In this document: positions 15,157-23,006 of the stretch, one piece after another
Layout: the number at the start of each line of letters is the position of its first letter
Position numbering within the stretch: position 1 is the stretch's first letter
Assembly: GCA_964614855.1 (NCBI GenBank)
Contig: CAZTMX010000023.1
Span: 1 to 23,373 of the forward strand
DNA: 23,373 nt
Direction: 5' to 3'
Source of the DNA: CAWJHE01 sp964614855
GTDB lineage: Bacteria > Chloroflexota > Anaerolineae > Anaerolineales > UBA4823
Position numbers and translations under genes: made by a program
Notes under the pieces: generated by a model
What the model saw: the letters and a program-made list of their open reading frames with translations, nothing else
Told to the model about the DNA's origin: nothing
Databases searched by the model: none

Positions 15157-16379
15157 AGCTCATGCAGGCCATACTTGAAGCCCTGGAAAGCCTGACATCC
15201 AATAAGATGCGCTCAGGCTTGACCATTATCGGCATTGTCATCGGCGTGGCGGCTGTGATCTCAGTGATCTCTATCGGCCGTGGGGCTGAGAATACAATCA
15301 CGGGTTCTATCCAGGGGATCGGAACGAACCTGTTATTTGTCTTCCGCGGCGGCTCAGATGAAGTGCGTAACCCACAACCGCTGACCCTGGGGGACGCAGA
15401 TGCTATCAACGATCACTTCCAGGCGCCTTCGGTAGCAGGTGTTGCACCCATCATCAGCGGAAATGTAAAGGTCAGTGCGGCTGGTGAAAACACAACCACC
15501 AGCGTCGAAGGCGTGACGCCAGCCTACAGCCCCGTACGCAACCTCTACGTCACAGAAGGCGAATTTATTACTGAAGAACACATCTTGGGAGAAGCCTCGG
15601 TTGTTTTATTGGGCACAAAAGTCGCCGAAAAACTTTTTGGGCGCACAGAAGGATTGGTTGGCGAAACTGTCCGTGTTGAAGGGCGTCCCTTCCGCGTGAT
15701 CGGTATCCTGGAATCAAAAGGCGGATCAGGGTTTTCCAACGAAGATGACCGCATCATCGTACCTTTAACTACCGCTCAAACCCGCCTGATCCGCCGCTCT
15801 ACCCAAGACCGGGTGGATATGCTGGTTATTCAAGCCGCCAGCGCAGAGCAGGTGACAGATGCGGTTGAAGAAATTTCACAAATCTTGCGTGTACGCCACC
15901 GCACAAAAATCGGCGCAGATGACTTTACAGTGCTCTCTCAGCAAGACTTCCTTGCCACCGCCCAGACAATCACCAATGTTTTGACCATCTTCCTGGGCGG
16001 CATTGCCGCCATTTCACTGCTGGTAGGCGGGATTGGCATTATGAACATTATGCTGGTTTCGGTTACCGAACGCACGCGCGAGATTGGTCTGCGCAAAGCC
16101 CTGGGGGCAAGACGCATCGATATTTTGATCCAATTCTTAACAGAGTCGGCCTTGCTCAGCATGTTTGGCGGTTTGCTCGGAATTGGCCTGGGCGCTGCGA
16201 TTTCTTACGCAGTCGGGCGCTTTGCCGAATCTTCGGGCACACCCATCGAGCCATCCATTGGAATCGATACGATTTTACTGGCAACCTTATTTTCGACCGC
16301 GGTCGGCTTGTTTTTCGGACTCTATCCCGCCAACCGCGCAGCAAGTCTTGAACCTGTTGAAGCCCTGCGATACGAATAA
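15153..16379 (+). CDS. ABC exporter permease, MacB/FtsX family
   Basis: 408-residue permease. The first transmembrane helix (SGLTIIGIVIGVAAVISVISIG, about residues 22-43) is followed by a large extracytoplasmic MacB_PCD-type domain to about residue 265. The C-terminal FtsX domain has three helices, near 270-300, 325-350 and 365-390. The conserved SVTERTREIGLRKALGARR loop and the final PANRAASLEPVEALRYE coupling motif are both present. It lacks a fused ATPase domain, unlike E. coli MacB, because the ATPase is the preceding gene (4-base overlap). No terminator is evident before the next gene, 32 bases on. Confidence 0.94.
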   Translation: MKLMQAILEALESLTSNKMRSGLTIIGIVIGVAAVISVISIGRGAENTITGSIQGIGTNLLFVFRGGSDEVRNPQPLTLGDADAINDHFQAPSVAGVAPIISGNVKVSAAGENTTTSVEGVTPAYSPVRNLYVTEGEFITEEHILGEASVVLLGTKVAEKLFGRTEGLVGETVRVEGRPFRVIGILESKGGSGFSNEDDRIIVPLTTAQTRLIRRSTQDRVDMLVIQAASAEQVTDAVEEISQILRVRHRTKIGADDFTVLSQQDFLATAQTITNVLTIFLGGIAAISLLVGGIGIMNIMLVSVTERTREIGLRKALGARRIDILIQFLTESALLSMFGGLLGIGLGAAISYAVGRFAESSGTPIEPSIGIDTILLATLFSTAVGLFFGLYPANRAASLEPVEALRYE

Positions 16380-16411
16380 ACTACATATCCCTGATCATGG
16401 AGCAGAATGTA

Positions 16412-17914
16412 ATGGAAGAGAAGCTATATCAACTAAAGATAATTCTTAACGAGGTTTCTGACATAAACGGTGCAGCCGCAGTGTTGGGGTGGGATCAGCA
16501 GACCTATATGCCACCTGGCAGCGCTGAAAGCCGCGGGTATCAATTGGGCACCCTGGAGAAGATCTCCCACCAGAAGTTCACCTCCGCAGAGGTGGGCAAA
16601 CTCCTGGATGAGCTGGCTCCTTTGACTGCTCAACTTGACCCTGACTCGGACGATGCCCGTCTGGTCACTGTCACCCGCAGGCTGTATGACAAACAGGTGA
16701 AGGTTCCTGCTGAAATGGTGGAAGAATTCGCCCAACTCACAACGATGGCACATTCAGCCTGGGAAGAAGCTCGGGCACAGGATAATTTCCCAAAATTCCA
16801 ACCCTGGCTAGAAAAGATCGTCGAGCATCGCCGCCGTTATGCCAGTCTATTTGCACCGTATGAGCATGTCTACGATCCCCTGTTGGATGATTTTGAACCG
16901 GGGCTTAAGACCGCAGATGTAAAAGAGATTTTCACTGCACTTAGACCACACCAGGTGGCGCTGATCCAGAAAATCGCAGCAAAACCTCAGGTGGACGACT
17001 CATTCAATTACCTGAAATATGATGAGAAAAAACAGTGGGACTTCGGCGTTGAGGTAATCTCAAAATTCGGATACGATTGGAACCATGGGCGTCAGGATAA
17101 AGCCGCCCACCCCTTTACCACCAATTTTGGCATCGACGATGTACGCATCACCACGCGGGTTTTTCCCAACCATCTGTCTTCAGCCATTTTTAGCACCATG
17201 CACGAAGCCGGGCACGCGTTATATGAAATGGGATGCGACCCGGCTTTAGCGCGCACTCCCCTGGCTGGCGGTACATCCCTGGCTGTACACGAATCGCAAT
17301 CCAGGATGTGGGAAAACCTGGTTGGTCGTTCGCTGCCCTTCTGGGAACATTTCTATCCACGCCTGCAGAGCATCTTTCCCGAACAGCTTGGGAATGTCTC
17401 TTTGCATTCTTTCTACCGCGGCATCAACAAAGTGCAGCCTTCTCTCATTCGGGTGGAAGCCGATGAAGCCACGTACAACCTGCACATCATGCTGCGGCTC
17501 GAGTTGGAAATCGCCTTGATGGAAGGTGCTTTAGAAGTCAAGGATCTGCCTGAGGCCTGGGACAGCCGTATGCAAGAATATTTGGGGGTCCAGCCTACCA
17601 ATGATGCGGACGGCGTATTGCAGGATGTGCACTGGTCCGGCGGTTCGATCGGATATTTTTCCACTTATGCGTTGGGAAATCTCATCTCACTCCAGCTTTG
17701 GGAATGTATCCACAACGATATCCCTGATCTGGATGATCAGATACGCAACGGCGACTTCTCTGCCCTGCTCAAATGGCTGCGGGAGAAGATCCACCGTCAT
17801 GGAAGCAAATTCGAACCCCAGGAACTGATCCAGCGGGTCACCGGCTCAAAGATCGATCCAGCGCCGTATATCCGCTACCTGCAGACCAAATTTGGTCAAA
17901 TTTATGGTTTGTAA
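16412..17914 (+). CDS. M32-family metallocarboxypeptidase
   Basis: 500 residues. The family (carboxypeptidase Taq/Pfu) removes C-terminal amino acids from peptides with broad specificity, in the cytoplasm. The zinc motif HEAGH is at 264-268 and the third ligand Glu is at 294 in HESQSRMWEN. Other family blocks are the N-terminal LGWDQQTYMP, TTNFGIDDVRITTR, and the C-terminal PYIRYLQTKFGQIYG. There is no signal peptide. I chose the ATG at 16412 because GGAG lies 9 bases upstream; the in-frame ATG at 16397 has no such site. It may be read through from the exporter operon. The following lipoprotein gene overlaps its end. Confidence 0.94.
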   Translation: MEEKLYQLKIILNEVSDINGAAAVLGWDQQTYMPPGSAESRGYQLGTLEKISHQKFTSAEVGKLLDELAPLTAQLDPDSDDARLVTVTRRLYDKQVKVPAEMVEEFAQLTTMAHSAWEEARAQDNFPKFQPWLEKIVEHRRRYASLFAPYEHVYDPLLDDFEPGLKTADVKEIFTALRPHQVALIQKIAAKPQVDDSFNYLKYDEKKQWDFGVEVISKFGYDWNHGRQDKAAHPFTTNFGIDDVRITTRVFPNHLSSAIFSTMHEAGHALYEMGCDPALARTPLAGGTSLAVHESQSRMWENLVGRSLPFWEHFYPRLQSIFPEQLGNVSLHSFYRGINKVQPSLIRVEADEATYNLHIMLRLELEIALMEGALEVKDLPEAWDSRMQEYLGVQPTNDADGVLQDVHWSGGSIGYFSTYALGNLISLQLWECIHNDIPDLDDQIRNGDFSALLKWLREKIHRHGSKFEPQELIQRVTGSKIDPAPYIRYLQTKFGQIYGL

Positions 17915-19055
17915 GCTTAATGGGATCACGAAGATACCTGAAGCAGCGAGATTTACCTCGTACTTGCCCAGGTATCTTCCCTTGATCCTGGTTTTTTGCC
18001 TGCTTTCTGCTTGCACCAGCCCAGCCGCAGGGAAACTACCAGCCATAGAACCTGGGGGCGATTTCGAACCCACGGTATCCATGCCCCTGGAAAGCACTGT
18101 CGGTGATCTGATTGCAACAATGACGCCGGCATTGAATGGACCTGGCGGGATGCCACCAGTGGCACCGCTGCCGGTAGTAACCACGGCGTTGGCTGCGCCC
18201 GCAGAACTAACACCAGCGGTGTCCACACTAGCGCAAACCACGCCCGCAGAGCCAACACCCGCAGTAACCACACCGGCGGAAATCGCAACGCTGCCGAGTA
18301 CGCCCACGTCGGCCCCCAGCCCATTATTGGCTACACCCACTGCGATTACGACCGGGGTTCCACCCATTTCTCTGCAAGAACACACAGCATCGACAGCTGA
18401 AGCCCGCATCCAGATACTCAGTTTTGGAGAAGGCTCATCCGTAACATCTCCAATCAAGCTCATCGCACGCCTGACATCCCACACCGGGAAAGTAGAACGG
18501 GTGGAACTTCACGGCGAAGATGGCCGTTTGCTTGCCAGGCAGGTCAGGGTGTACGATCAACTTCCCTGGGATGTGATTGACCTGACAATGGATCTGGATT
18601 ATGAAATATTGCCCGAATCTGAGTTGGGCCGCCTGGTCATCAGCCTTGAAGATGAGCACGGGCGGATTATGGATCTCAACTCTCTGGATTTGATCCTGCT
18701 TTCCAAAGGTAGAGCAAAACTAACGCCCACCAGCAGTTTGCAGCAGGCGATTATCATCCAGGAACCGGCTGCTAACAGCCTGGTCACAGGTGGGATTGTG
18801 CTGGTTTCTGGTCTCGCACGACCTGGCGCCGACCAACCTCTGCGGGTAGCGCTGATCGCCGAGGATGGAAGGGTGCTGGGGCAGCGGCTGGCAGGTGTAG
18901 AGCCAGGTGCACCCGGAGAATATCGAGCCTTTTCAGCCGAAGTACCCTATTTTATCAGCCAAGCCGTACCAGTCATGCTGGCAGTATATGAAGAAGGCGG
19001 TTACATCTCTAACCTCTTACACCTATCCAGCATAGAAATTATCATCGGCCCATAA
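17904..19055 (+). CDS. Lipoprotein with Thr/Pro/Ala-rich linker and Ig-like domains
   Basis: About 383 residues; I do not recognise a specific gene. A hydrophobic signal (PLILVFCLLSAC) ends in a good lipobox, LSAC, with the lipid-modified cysteine at about residue 37. A low-complexity Thr/Pro/Ala linker with PAE-TPAV repeats follows to about residue 145. The C-terminal half looks like two beta-sandwich domains. The second (EPAANSLVTGGIVLVSG...EDGRVLGQRL) resembles the Gmad2 spore-germination Ig-like family, judged by eye. It is probably a surface-anchored protein. The start is uncertain: TTG 17892, ATG 17904 and TTG 17962 are possible and none has a clear ribosome binding site. The first two overlap the end of the carboxypeptidase gene, suggesting coupling. 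Confidence 0.75.
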   Translation: MVCKLNGITKIPEAARFTSYLPRYLPLILVFCLLSACTSPAAGKLPAIEPGGDFEPTVSMPLESTVGDLIATMTPALNGPGGMPPVAPLPVVTTALAAPAELTPAVSTLAQTTPAEPTPAVTTPAEIATLPSTPTSAPSPLLATPTAITTGVPPISLQEHTASTAEARIQILSFGEGSSVTSPIKLIARLTSHTGKVERVELHGEDGRLLARQVRVYDQLPWDVIDLTMDLDYEILPESELGRLVISLEDEHGRIMDLNSLDLILLSKGRAKLTPTSSLQQAIIIQEPAANSLVTGGIVLVSGLARPGADQPLRVALIAEDGRVLGQRLAGVEPGAPGEYRAFSAEVPYFISQAVPVMLAVYEEGGYISNLLHLSSIEIIIGP

Positions 19056-19090
19056 TAGGCAGGATATCCCGCCTGGATTGCTATTAGCAT

Positions 19091-19119
19091 TTGACCTTAA
19101 CAGGCTTTTCCTTTACAAT
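19091..19119 (+). promoter_or_regulatory. Sigma70-type promoter of kamA
   Basis: TTGACC (19091-19096) and TACAAT (19114-19119) each match five of six consensus bases and are separated by exactly 17. The start should be near 19126, giving a leader of about 50 bases that ends in GGAGA 6 bases before the kamA ATG. Confidence 0.8.
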
Positions 19120-19176
19120 TTCTACATATTGCGCCTCACTAATTTTTGGGCTTAAGATCAAGTATAGGAGAGATCC

Positions 19177-20517
19177 ATGGCAAATTCCCCATTTGTATCA
19201 AAAAGAGCAGCGATTTATGCCGATATTCCAGATGACAAGTGGAATAACTGGCGCTGGCAGTTGAGCAACCGGATTAACACCGTTGAGGAATTTGAAAAAG
19301 TGATCCCTTTAACGGATAGCGAGCGCGAAGCGCTGTCTGCTGCACACCTGTTCCGTGTAGATATCACGCCCTATTTCATCTCCTTGATCGATCCAAACGA
19401 TCTAGAAGATCCGATCCGCAAGCAAGTTGTGCCTACTGCCAGGGAACTGATTCCTTTTACAGCCATGATGGAAGATTCGCTGGCTGAGGATCGCCATTCT
19501 CCCGTCCCCGGTCTGGTACATCGCTATCCCGATCGAGTGCTGATGCTGGTGACCACGCAATGTGCAACCTACTGCCGTTATTGCACCCGATCTCGGATTG
19601 TCGGCGATCCATCTGCCACCTTCTCGCGTGCGGAATTTGAAGCGCAAATTGAATACCTGAAGCGCACTCCCCAGGTGCGAGATGTGCTGCTCTCCGGCGG
19701 CGATCCATTGGTGCTGGCGCCAAAGATCCTGGAAGAAATCCTCTCCAGGCTGCGCGAAATTCCACACATCGAAATTTTGCGCATCGGCTCACGTGTACCG
19801 GTATTCCTGCCCATGCGTGTGACTGACGAATTGACCAGTATGCTGCAAAAATACCACCCGTTGTGGCTCAATATCCACGTCAACCACCCCAATGAAATCT
19901 CCGCCGAGCTTGAACAAGCCTGCGACCGGTTGACACGGGCAGGTATCCCGTTGGGCAACCAGTCCGTGTTGTTGGCTGGCGTAAATGACAATGTCCATAT
20001 CCAGCGCGAATTGGTGCATAAATTGGTGCGCATTCGTGTCCGCCCTTATTATTTATACCAGTGCGACCTGGTCGAAGGCGCTGGGCACTTCCGTACGCCC
20101 GTATCCAAAGGCATTGAGATCATGGAAGGTCTGCGGGGGCATACTTCCGGATATGCCGTACACCAGTACATAATCGATGCCCCTGGCGGCGGCGGTAAAA
20201 TCCCGGTTGCTCCACAATATCTGATCAGCCAATCGGATCACAAGATCATCCTGCGTAACTATGAAGGGTATGTCACCACATACGAAGAACCCATTGATTA
20301 CACCCCGGCTAAAAGCGCTCAATTCAAGGGTGCCAAACGCCCAGAGCCAGGCCAGGAAGGTGTATTTGGGCTGCTGGAAGGCGAAAAGATGTTTATCAAA
20401 CCGGAAGGTTTCGATGAACTGCACAACCGAGACGGCATCCAGCACCGCTTAAAGGATGAGCGCAAGTGGACGCCCTTGGGAATTGGACCAGGGGAAAGTG
20501 AAGACCAGAAAGAATAG
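19177..20517 (+). CDS. kamA: Lysine 2,3-aminomutase (radical SAM)
   Basis: 446 residues, longer than EpmB and close to clostridial KamA. The enzyme uses S-adenosylmethionine, a [4Fe-4S] cluster and PLP to turn L-alpha-lysine into L-beta-lysine. Cluster cysteines are C129, C133 and C136 (CATYCRYC). The PLP lysine is K341 in DAPGGGGKIPV. The two substrate-binding aspartates of the lysine enzyme are present, D297 (QCDL) and D334 (IIDAPG); glutamate 2,3-aminomutase has Lys and Asn there. Beta-lysine could be degraded or acetylated to an osmolyte, but neither an acetyltransferase (ablB) nor lysine-fermentation genes are adjacent. It has its own near-consensus promoter and a GGAGA ribosome binding site. 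Confidence 0.93.
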   Translation: MANSPFVSKRAAIYADIPDDKWNNWRWQLSNRINTVEEFEKVIPLTDSEREALSAAHLFRVDITPYFISLIDPNDLEDPIRKQVVPTARELIPFTAMMEDSLAEDRHSPVPGLVHRYPDRVLMLVTTQCATYCRYCTRSRIVGDPSATFSRAEFEAQIEYLKRTPQVRDVLLSGGDPLVLAPKILEEILSRLREIPHIEILRIGSRVPVFLPMRVTDELTSMLQKYHPLWLNIHVNHPNEISAELEQACDRLTRAGIPLGNQSVLLAGVNDNVHIQRELVHKLVRIRVRPYYLYQCDLVEGAGHFRTPVSKGIEIMEGLRGHTSGYAVHQYIIDAPGGGGKIPVAPQYLISQSDHKIILRNYEGYVTTYEEPIDYTPAKSAQFKGAKRPEPGQEGVFGLLEGEKMFIKPEGFDELHNRDGIQHRLKDERKWTPLGIGPGESEDQKE

Positions 20518-20564
20518 CCCCCGCTGAATACCTACCGCGCTTCTCCGCATGTTTAGAGGGTGTG

Positions 20565-21365
20565 ATGTCTGCAGAGCTTTCACATGAGGAAACTCTACGC
20601 TATTCACGCCATCTCCTGCTGCCGGAAGTAGGACCGAACGGACAGCAACGGCTAAAGTCCGCTTCCGTCCTGGTGGTCGGGGTTGGAGGTTTGGGTTCTC
20701 CCATAGCTATGTACCTGGCTGCTGCTGGAATAGGGCATATCGGACTGGTTGATTTTGATACCGTTGACCTCTCCAATTTACAGAGACAGGTCATTCACGG
20801 AACTGCAAATCTGGGTCAGCCAAAAGTTGAATCCGCCAGGCAGCGTATCCTGGATATCAACCCGGGCATCGAAGTAAAAGGGTTCATGGAACCCTTCACT
20901 GCCAGCAATGCCCAAGAGATCGCCCAGGGATACGAGCTGATCATCGATGGAAGCGACAACTTTGCCACCCGCTATTTAATCAATGACCTCTGCGTAATAA
21001 CCGGGAAACCTTACATCTATGGGTCCGTTTTACGCTTTGACGGACAGGTAAGCGTATTCGATGCCAGGTATGGACCGTGTTACCGCTGTCTCTTTCCTGA
21101 ACCCCCGCCGCCCAACTTGGTCCCTTCCTGTGCCGAAAGCGGCGTCCTGGGTATATTACCAGGTACTATTGGCACACTCCAGGCAACAGAAGCCCTGAAA
21201 CTGCTCCTGGGAGTTGGCGACCCCTTGATCGGTCGCCTGTTGCTTTTCAATGCGCTCGATATGACTTTTGATTTTATCAAGCTGCAGAAAAACCCCAAAT
21301 GCCAAATATGTGGGATTATTGATCAACCGAGGGAACAACTTTCCCAGACTCAACAGGGGAGGTGA
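20565..21365 (+). CDS. moeB: MoeB/ThiF-family adenylyltransferase
   Basis: 266 residues. The E1-like enzyme adenylates the C-terminal glycine of a ubiquitin-like sulfur carrier (MoaD or ThiS) for molybdopterin or thiamine synthesis. Visible are the ATP-binding GVGGLG at 39-44, DFDTVDLSNLQRQ with the catalytic Arg, IDGSDNFATRYLIND, and two zinc CxxC pairs (CYRC and CQIC). A conserved cysteine lies in SCAESGVLGILPG. There is no C-terminal rhodanese domain, so it is the short MoeB/ThiF form; the partner sulfur carrier is not in the window. The ATG at 20565 follows AGAGGG closely. A GTG at 20562 is the alternative. Its last 50 bases overlap the convergent regulator gene. Confidence 0.88.
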   Translation: MSAELSHEETLRYSRHLLLPEVGPNGQQRLKSASVLVVGVGGLGSPIAMYLAAAGIGHIGLVDFDTVDLSNLQRQVIHGTANLGQPKVESARQRILDINPGIEVKGFMEPFTASNAQEIAQGYELIIDGSDNFATRYLINDLCVITGKPYIYGSVLRFDGQVSVFDARYGPCYRCLFPEPPPPNLVPSCAESGVLGILPGTIGTLQATEALKLLLGVGDPLIGRLLLFNALDMTFDFIKLQKNPKCQICGIIDQPREQLSQTQQGR

Positions 21366-22227
21366 CTTTTATCAGGCGAGCCGAGAACAATTCGTCTGCA
21401 AAGAGAACCGTGGTGACATCCACACTGACACCTGGCATGAGAATGCCCAAAATCAGGGTTTCAGGTGTAATCATCACAGGCAGACCCGCAAGAACCAGGC
21501 GTTCCGCTGTCATGGTTTCAACCACGCCCCTCAACAAAAATTGCTGCGCCTGGATGCGCTCAGCCATGATGCTTCCATCGCTTAGTAATTTCCCATCCAC
21601 GCGTACATAGATACCGAGCGGGATATCTCCCACAAGCTGTGTATCAGGTTTAAGGGTTACTGGTAATCCCGCAATCAACCAATCTCCTTCTTGAGACAGT
21701 GAGAAATTTCCCCCAAAACGAACGGCTGCCTGTGAGGCCTTCTGCGCAAGGATAACCACCTCCTGCACCCGCTCTTGATCGTATGAGAGGTCCAGACGGA
21801 TGCGCTCTTTGGGATCCCGGGTGAGCAGGAGACGAACTTGCCTGCTGCCCTCTTTGAACGGATAGAAAGCACTACCCGGCAGCGCCCGGCTGGAAAGCAC
21901 ACCTAATCCAAGGATACCAACCAGGAACGCCAAGATGAGCAAGAACCCCCATATAATAGTCCTGTTTATCATACTGGCGCGCATTGGCCTGGTAGCCGGC
22001 ACCGTCTCTTGCACAGCTTGCAAAAATTCGCTCCGGTTTTCTTTAAGCATCCTATCAGGCACTTGGATGGCTTCCCCCATTTGCTGAAGGAAGAAGGCTG
22101 ATTTAATCAACGAGCCAAGCTCAACTCTCCATTGGGGAAATAAATTAAGAACCTGCTCTAGCTCCGTTCCAGATTGCAGGGATTCGAGACAGACATCCAG
22201 TGCGCGTGAGAGATGCTCCTTTTCCAT
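21316..22227 (-). CDS. Probable membrane anti-sigma factor, DUF5667/DUF5666 type
   Basis: 303 residues. The N-terminal cytoplasmic segment (CLESLQSGTELEQVLNLFPQ, about 13-50) resembles the short helical region of Chloroflexota sigma-factor regulators. One transmembrane helix (about 90-112) follows. The region after it (ALPGSAFYPFKEGSRQVRL, then a charged helix to about 165) is DUF5667-like. The C-terminal part, with repeated valine-rich strands and IMAERIQ, resembles DUF5666 beta-barrel domains. These assignments are by eye. It starts 7 bases after the sigma-factor stop, so the two are co-transcribed, and a role holding the sigma factor at the membrane is inferred. Its 3' end overlaps moeB by 50 bases on the opposite strand. 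Confidence 0.72.
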   Translation of the reverse strand: MEKEHLSRALDVCLESLQSGTELEQVLNLFPQWRVELGSLIKSAFFLQQMGEAIQVPDRMLKENRSEFLQAVQETVPATRPMRASMINRTIIWGFLLILAFLVGILGLGVLSSRALPGSAFYPFKEGSRQVRLLLTRDPKERIRLDLSYDQERVQEVVILAQKASQAAVRFGGNFSLSQEGDWLIAGLPVTLKPDTQLVGDIPLGIYVRVDGKLLSDGSIMAERIQAQQFLLRGVVETMTAERLVLAGLPVMITPETLILGILMPGVSVDVTTVLFADELFSARLIKVTSPVESGKVVPSVDQ

Positions 22228-22234
22228 AGGCTAT

Positions 22235-22852
22235 TTACACCGCGGAATGCAACGCGCGTTCAAGCGCTTTCAACGCGTTGAATTGCATATCTTTAATCGT
22301 ACGCGTGGGCTTCCCCAGCAAACGGCTGAGATCGTCCAGGTTGAATAAGTTCGAAAAACGCAGTGCCAGCACATGCTGGTGAACTGGATCGAGTTGTTGG
22401 AAAATGATTTGCAAACGATGTTGTCGCAAAAAATTGCTGCCGCCCAGGTCGATATCTGCTTCTGAGCCAGCAACCGTTTCCGAATTCGATCCAGTAGACA
22501 TGATCGCCGCTCCTGTCATGTAAGCCCGTACACGATTGGCAGCTACCTGGAAAAGCCAACCAGCCAGGTTGCGCCTGGGCCCACGATGCTCGCTGACAGC
22601 CTCCAACAAGTCAAAAAACACCTGCCTGGCAATTGCATTGCTGGCATGCTGTTCGCCAACACGAAAAACCACATAACGGTAAATCTGTGGAAAATACGCA
22701 TCAAATAAATGACCCAAGACCAGACGGTCCAGGCGCCTTGCGCCATCCAAAAATGCTTCGCCTTCAACCATTTTCATCATTATCATTTTATCCGAACCAG
22801 CACAGCAACGCCAGTCTCCAATTATATTAGATAGAAGGCGAGCAATATTCAT
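22235..22852 (-). CDS. ECF-like RNA polymerase sigma-70 factor
   Basis: Up to 205 residues. Sigma region 2 covers about 45-110 (HLFDAYFPQIYRYVVFRVG then WLFQVAANRVRAYM). Region 4 covers about 150-202 (LDPVHQHVLALRF, then a helix-turn-helix LDDLSRLLGKPTRTIKDMQFNALKALERAL). The usual DAED-like acidic motif of region 2 is replaced by HASN, so this is a divergent member. The start is uncertain. I give the longest frame, but a TATAAT at 22821-22826 would place transcription downstream of it and favour a start in the MIMMKM cluster (22786-22771). The membrane regulator follows 7 bases later. The gene diverges from nrfH. Confidence 0.75.
   Translation of the reverse strand: MNIARLLSNIIGDWRCCAGSDKMIMMKMVEGEAFLDGARRLDRLVLGHLFDAYFPQIYRYVVFRVGEQHASNAIARQVFFDLLEAVSEHRGPRRNLAGWLFQVAANRVRAYMTGAAIMSTGSNSETVAGSEADIDLGGSNFLRQHRLQIIFQQLDPVHQHVLALRFSNLFNLDDLSRLLGKPTRTIKDMQFNALKALERALHSAV
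22821..22826 (-). promoter_or_regulatory. Possible -10 element before the sigma factor
   Basis: Perfect TATAAT on the - strand with no good -35. If used, transcription begins near 22814 and translation at one of the ATG codons at 22786 or just after, giving a sigma factor about 180 residues long. Confidence 0.35.
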
Positions 22853-22896
22853 ACCAGCTCATACGCTTTTGGTTGAATAGCCATCCCAGAGATAGA

Positions 22897-22914
22897 ATGT
22901 GACAAATATCACTT
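22897..22914. promoter_or_regulatory. Crp/Fnr-family palindrome upstream of nrfH
   Basis: GTGA (22899-22902), six bases, TCAC (22909-22912), preceded by T, matching the Crp-type pattern TGTGA-N6-TCAC. HcpR, a Crp/Fnr-family regulator of nitrosative stress and nitrite reduction genes in sulfate reducers, uses a related GTGA-N6-TCAC core. Its centre lies 41.5 bases before a start predicted from TAAGAT, the class II activator position. Confidence 0.6.
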
Positions 22915-22934
22915 CCAAGGTATCTATACCGTGG
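22915..22934. repeat. 20-bp inverted repeat overlapping the nrfH promoter
   Basis: Arms CCAnGGTAT and ATACCnTGG flank a 2-base centre. Nine positions per arm pair except one A/G mismatch. It begins 3 bases after the Crp-like palindrome and ends at the possible -10, where a bound protein would block polymerase. Probable second operator. Confidence 0.55.
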
Positions 22935-22940
22935 TAAGAT
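22935..22940 (+). promoter_or_regulatory. Possible nrfH -10 element
   Basis: TAAGAT matches four of six -10 bases and gives a start near 22947 with a 60-base leader. The -35 region is replaced by the Crp-like palindrome, as expected of an activator-dependent promoter. Inference from spacing. Confidence 0.4.
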
Positions 22941-23006
22941 AAGATTTAGATTAGAAGTGGAAAAATCAAACTTGCTCTTGTGTTTGACATACGCCTGGAT
23001 ATAACC

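Noticed and set aside
18170..18330. Repeats in the lipoprotein gene as a CRISPR-like or mobile array
   Set aside because: They are imperfect codon-level repeats encoding a Thr/Pro/Ala linker in an open frame; there are no regular spacers.
19056..19080. Hairpin AGGCAGG/CCCGCCT after the lipoprotein gene as a terminator
   Set aside because: The stem is short with a mismatch and no T-run follows, so it is not convincing.
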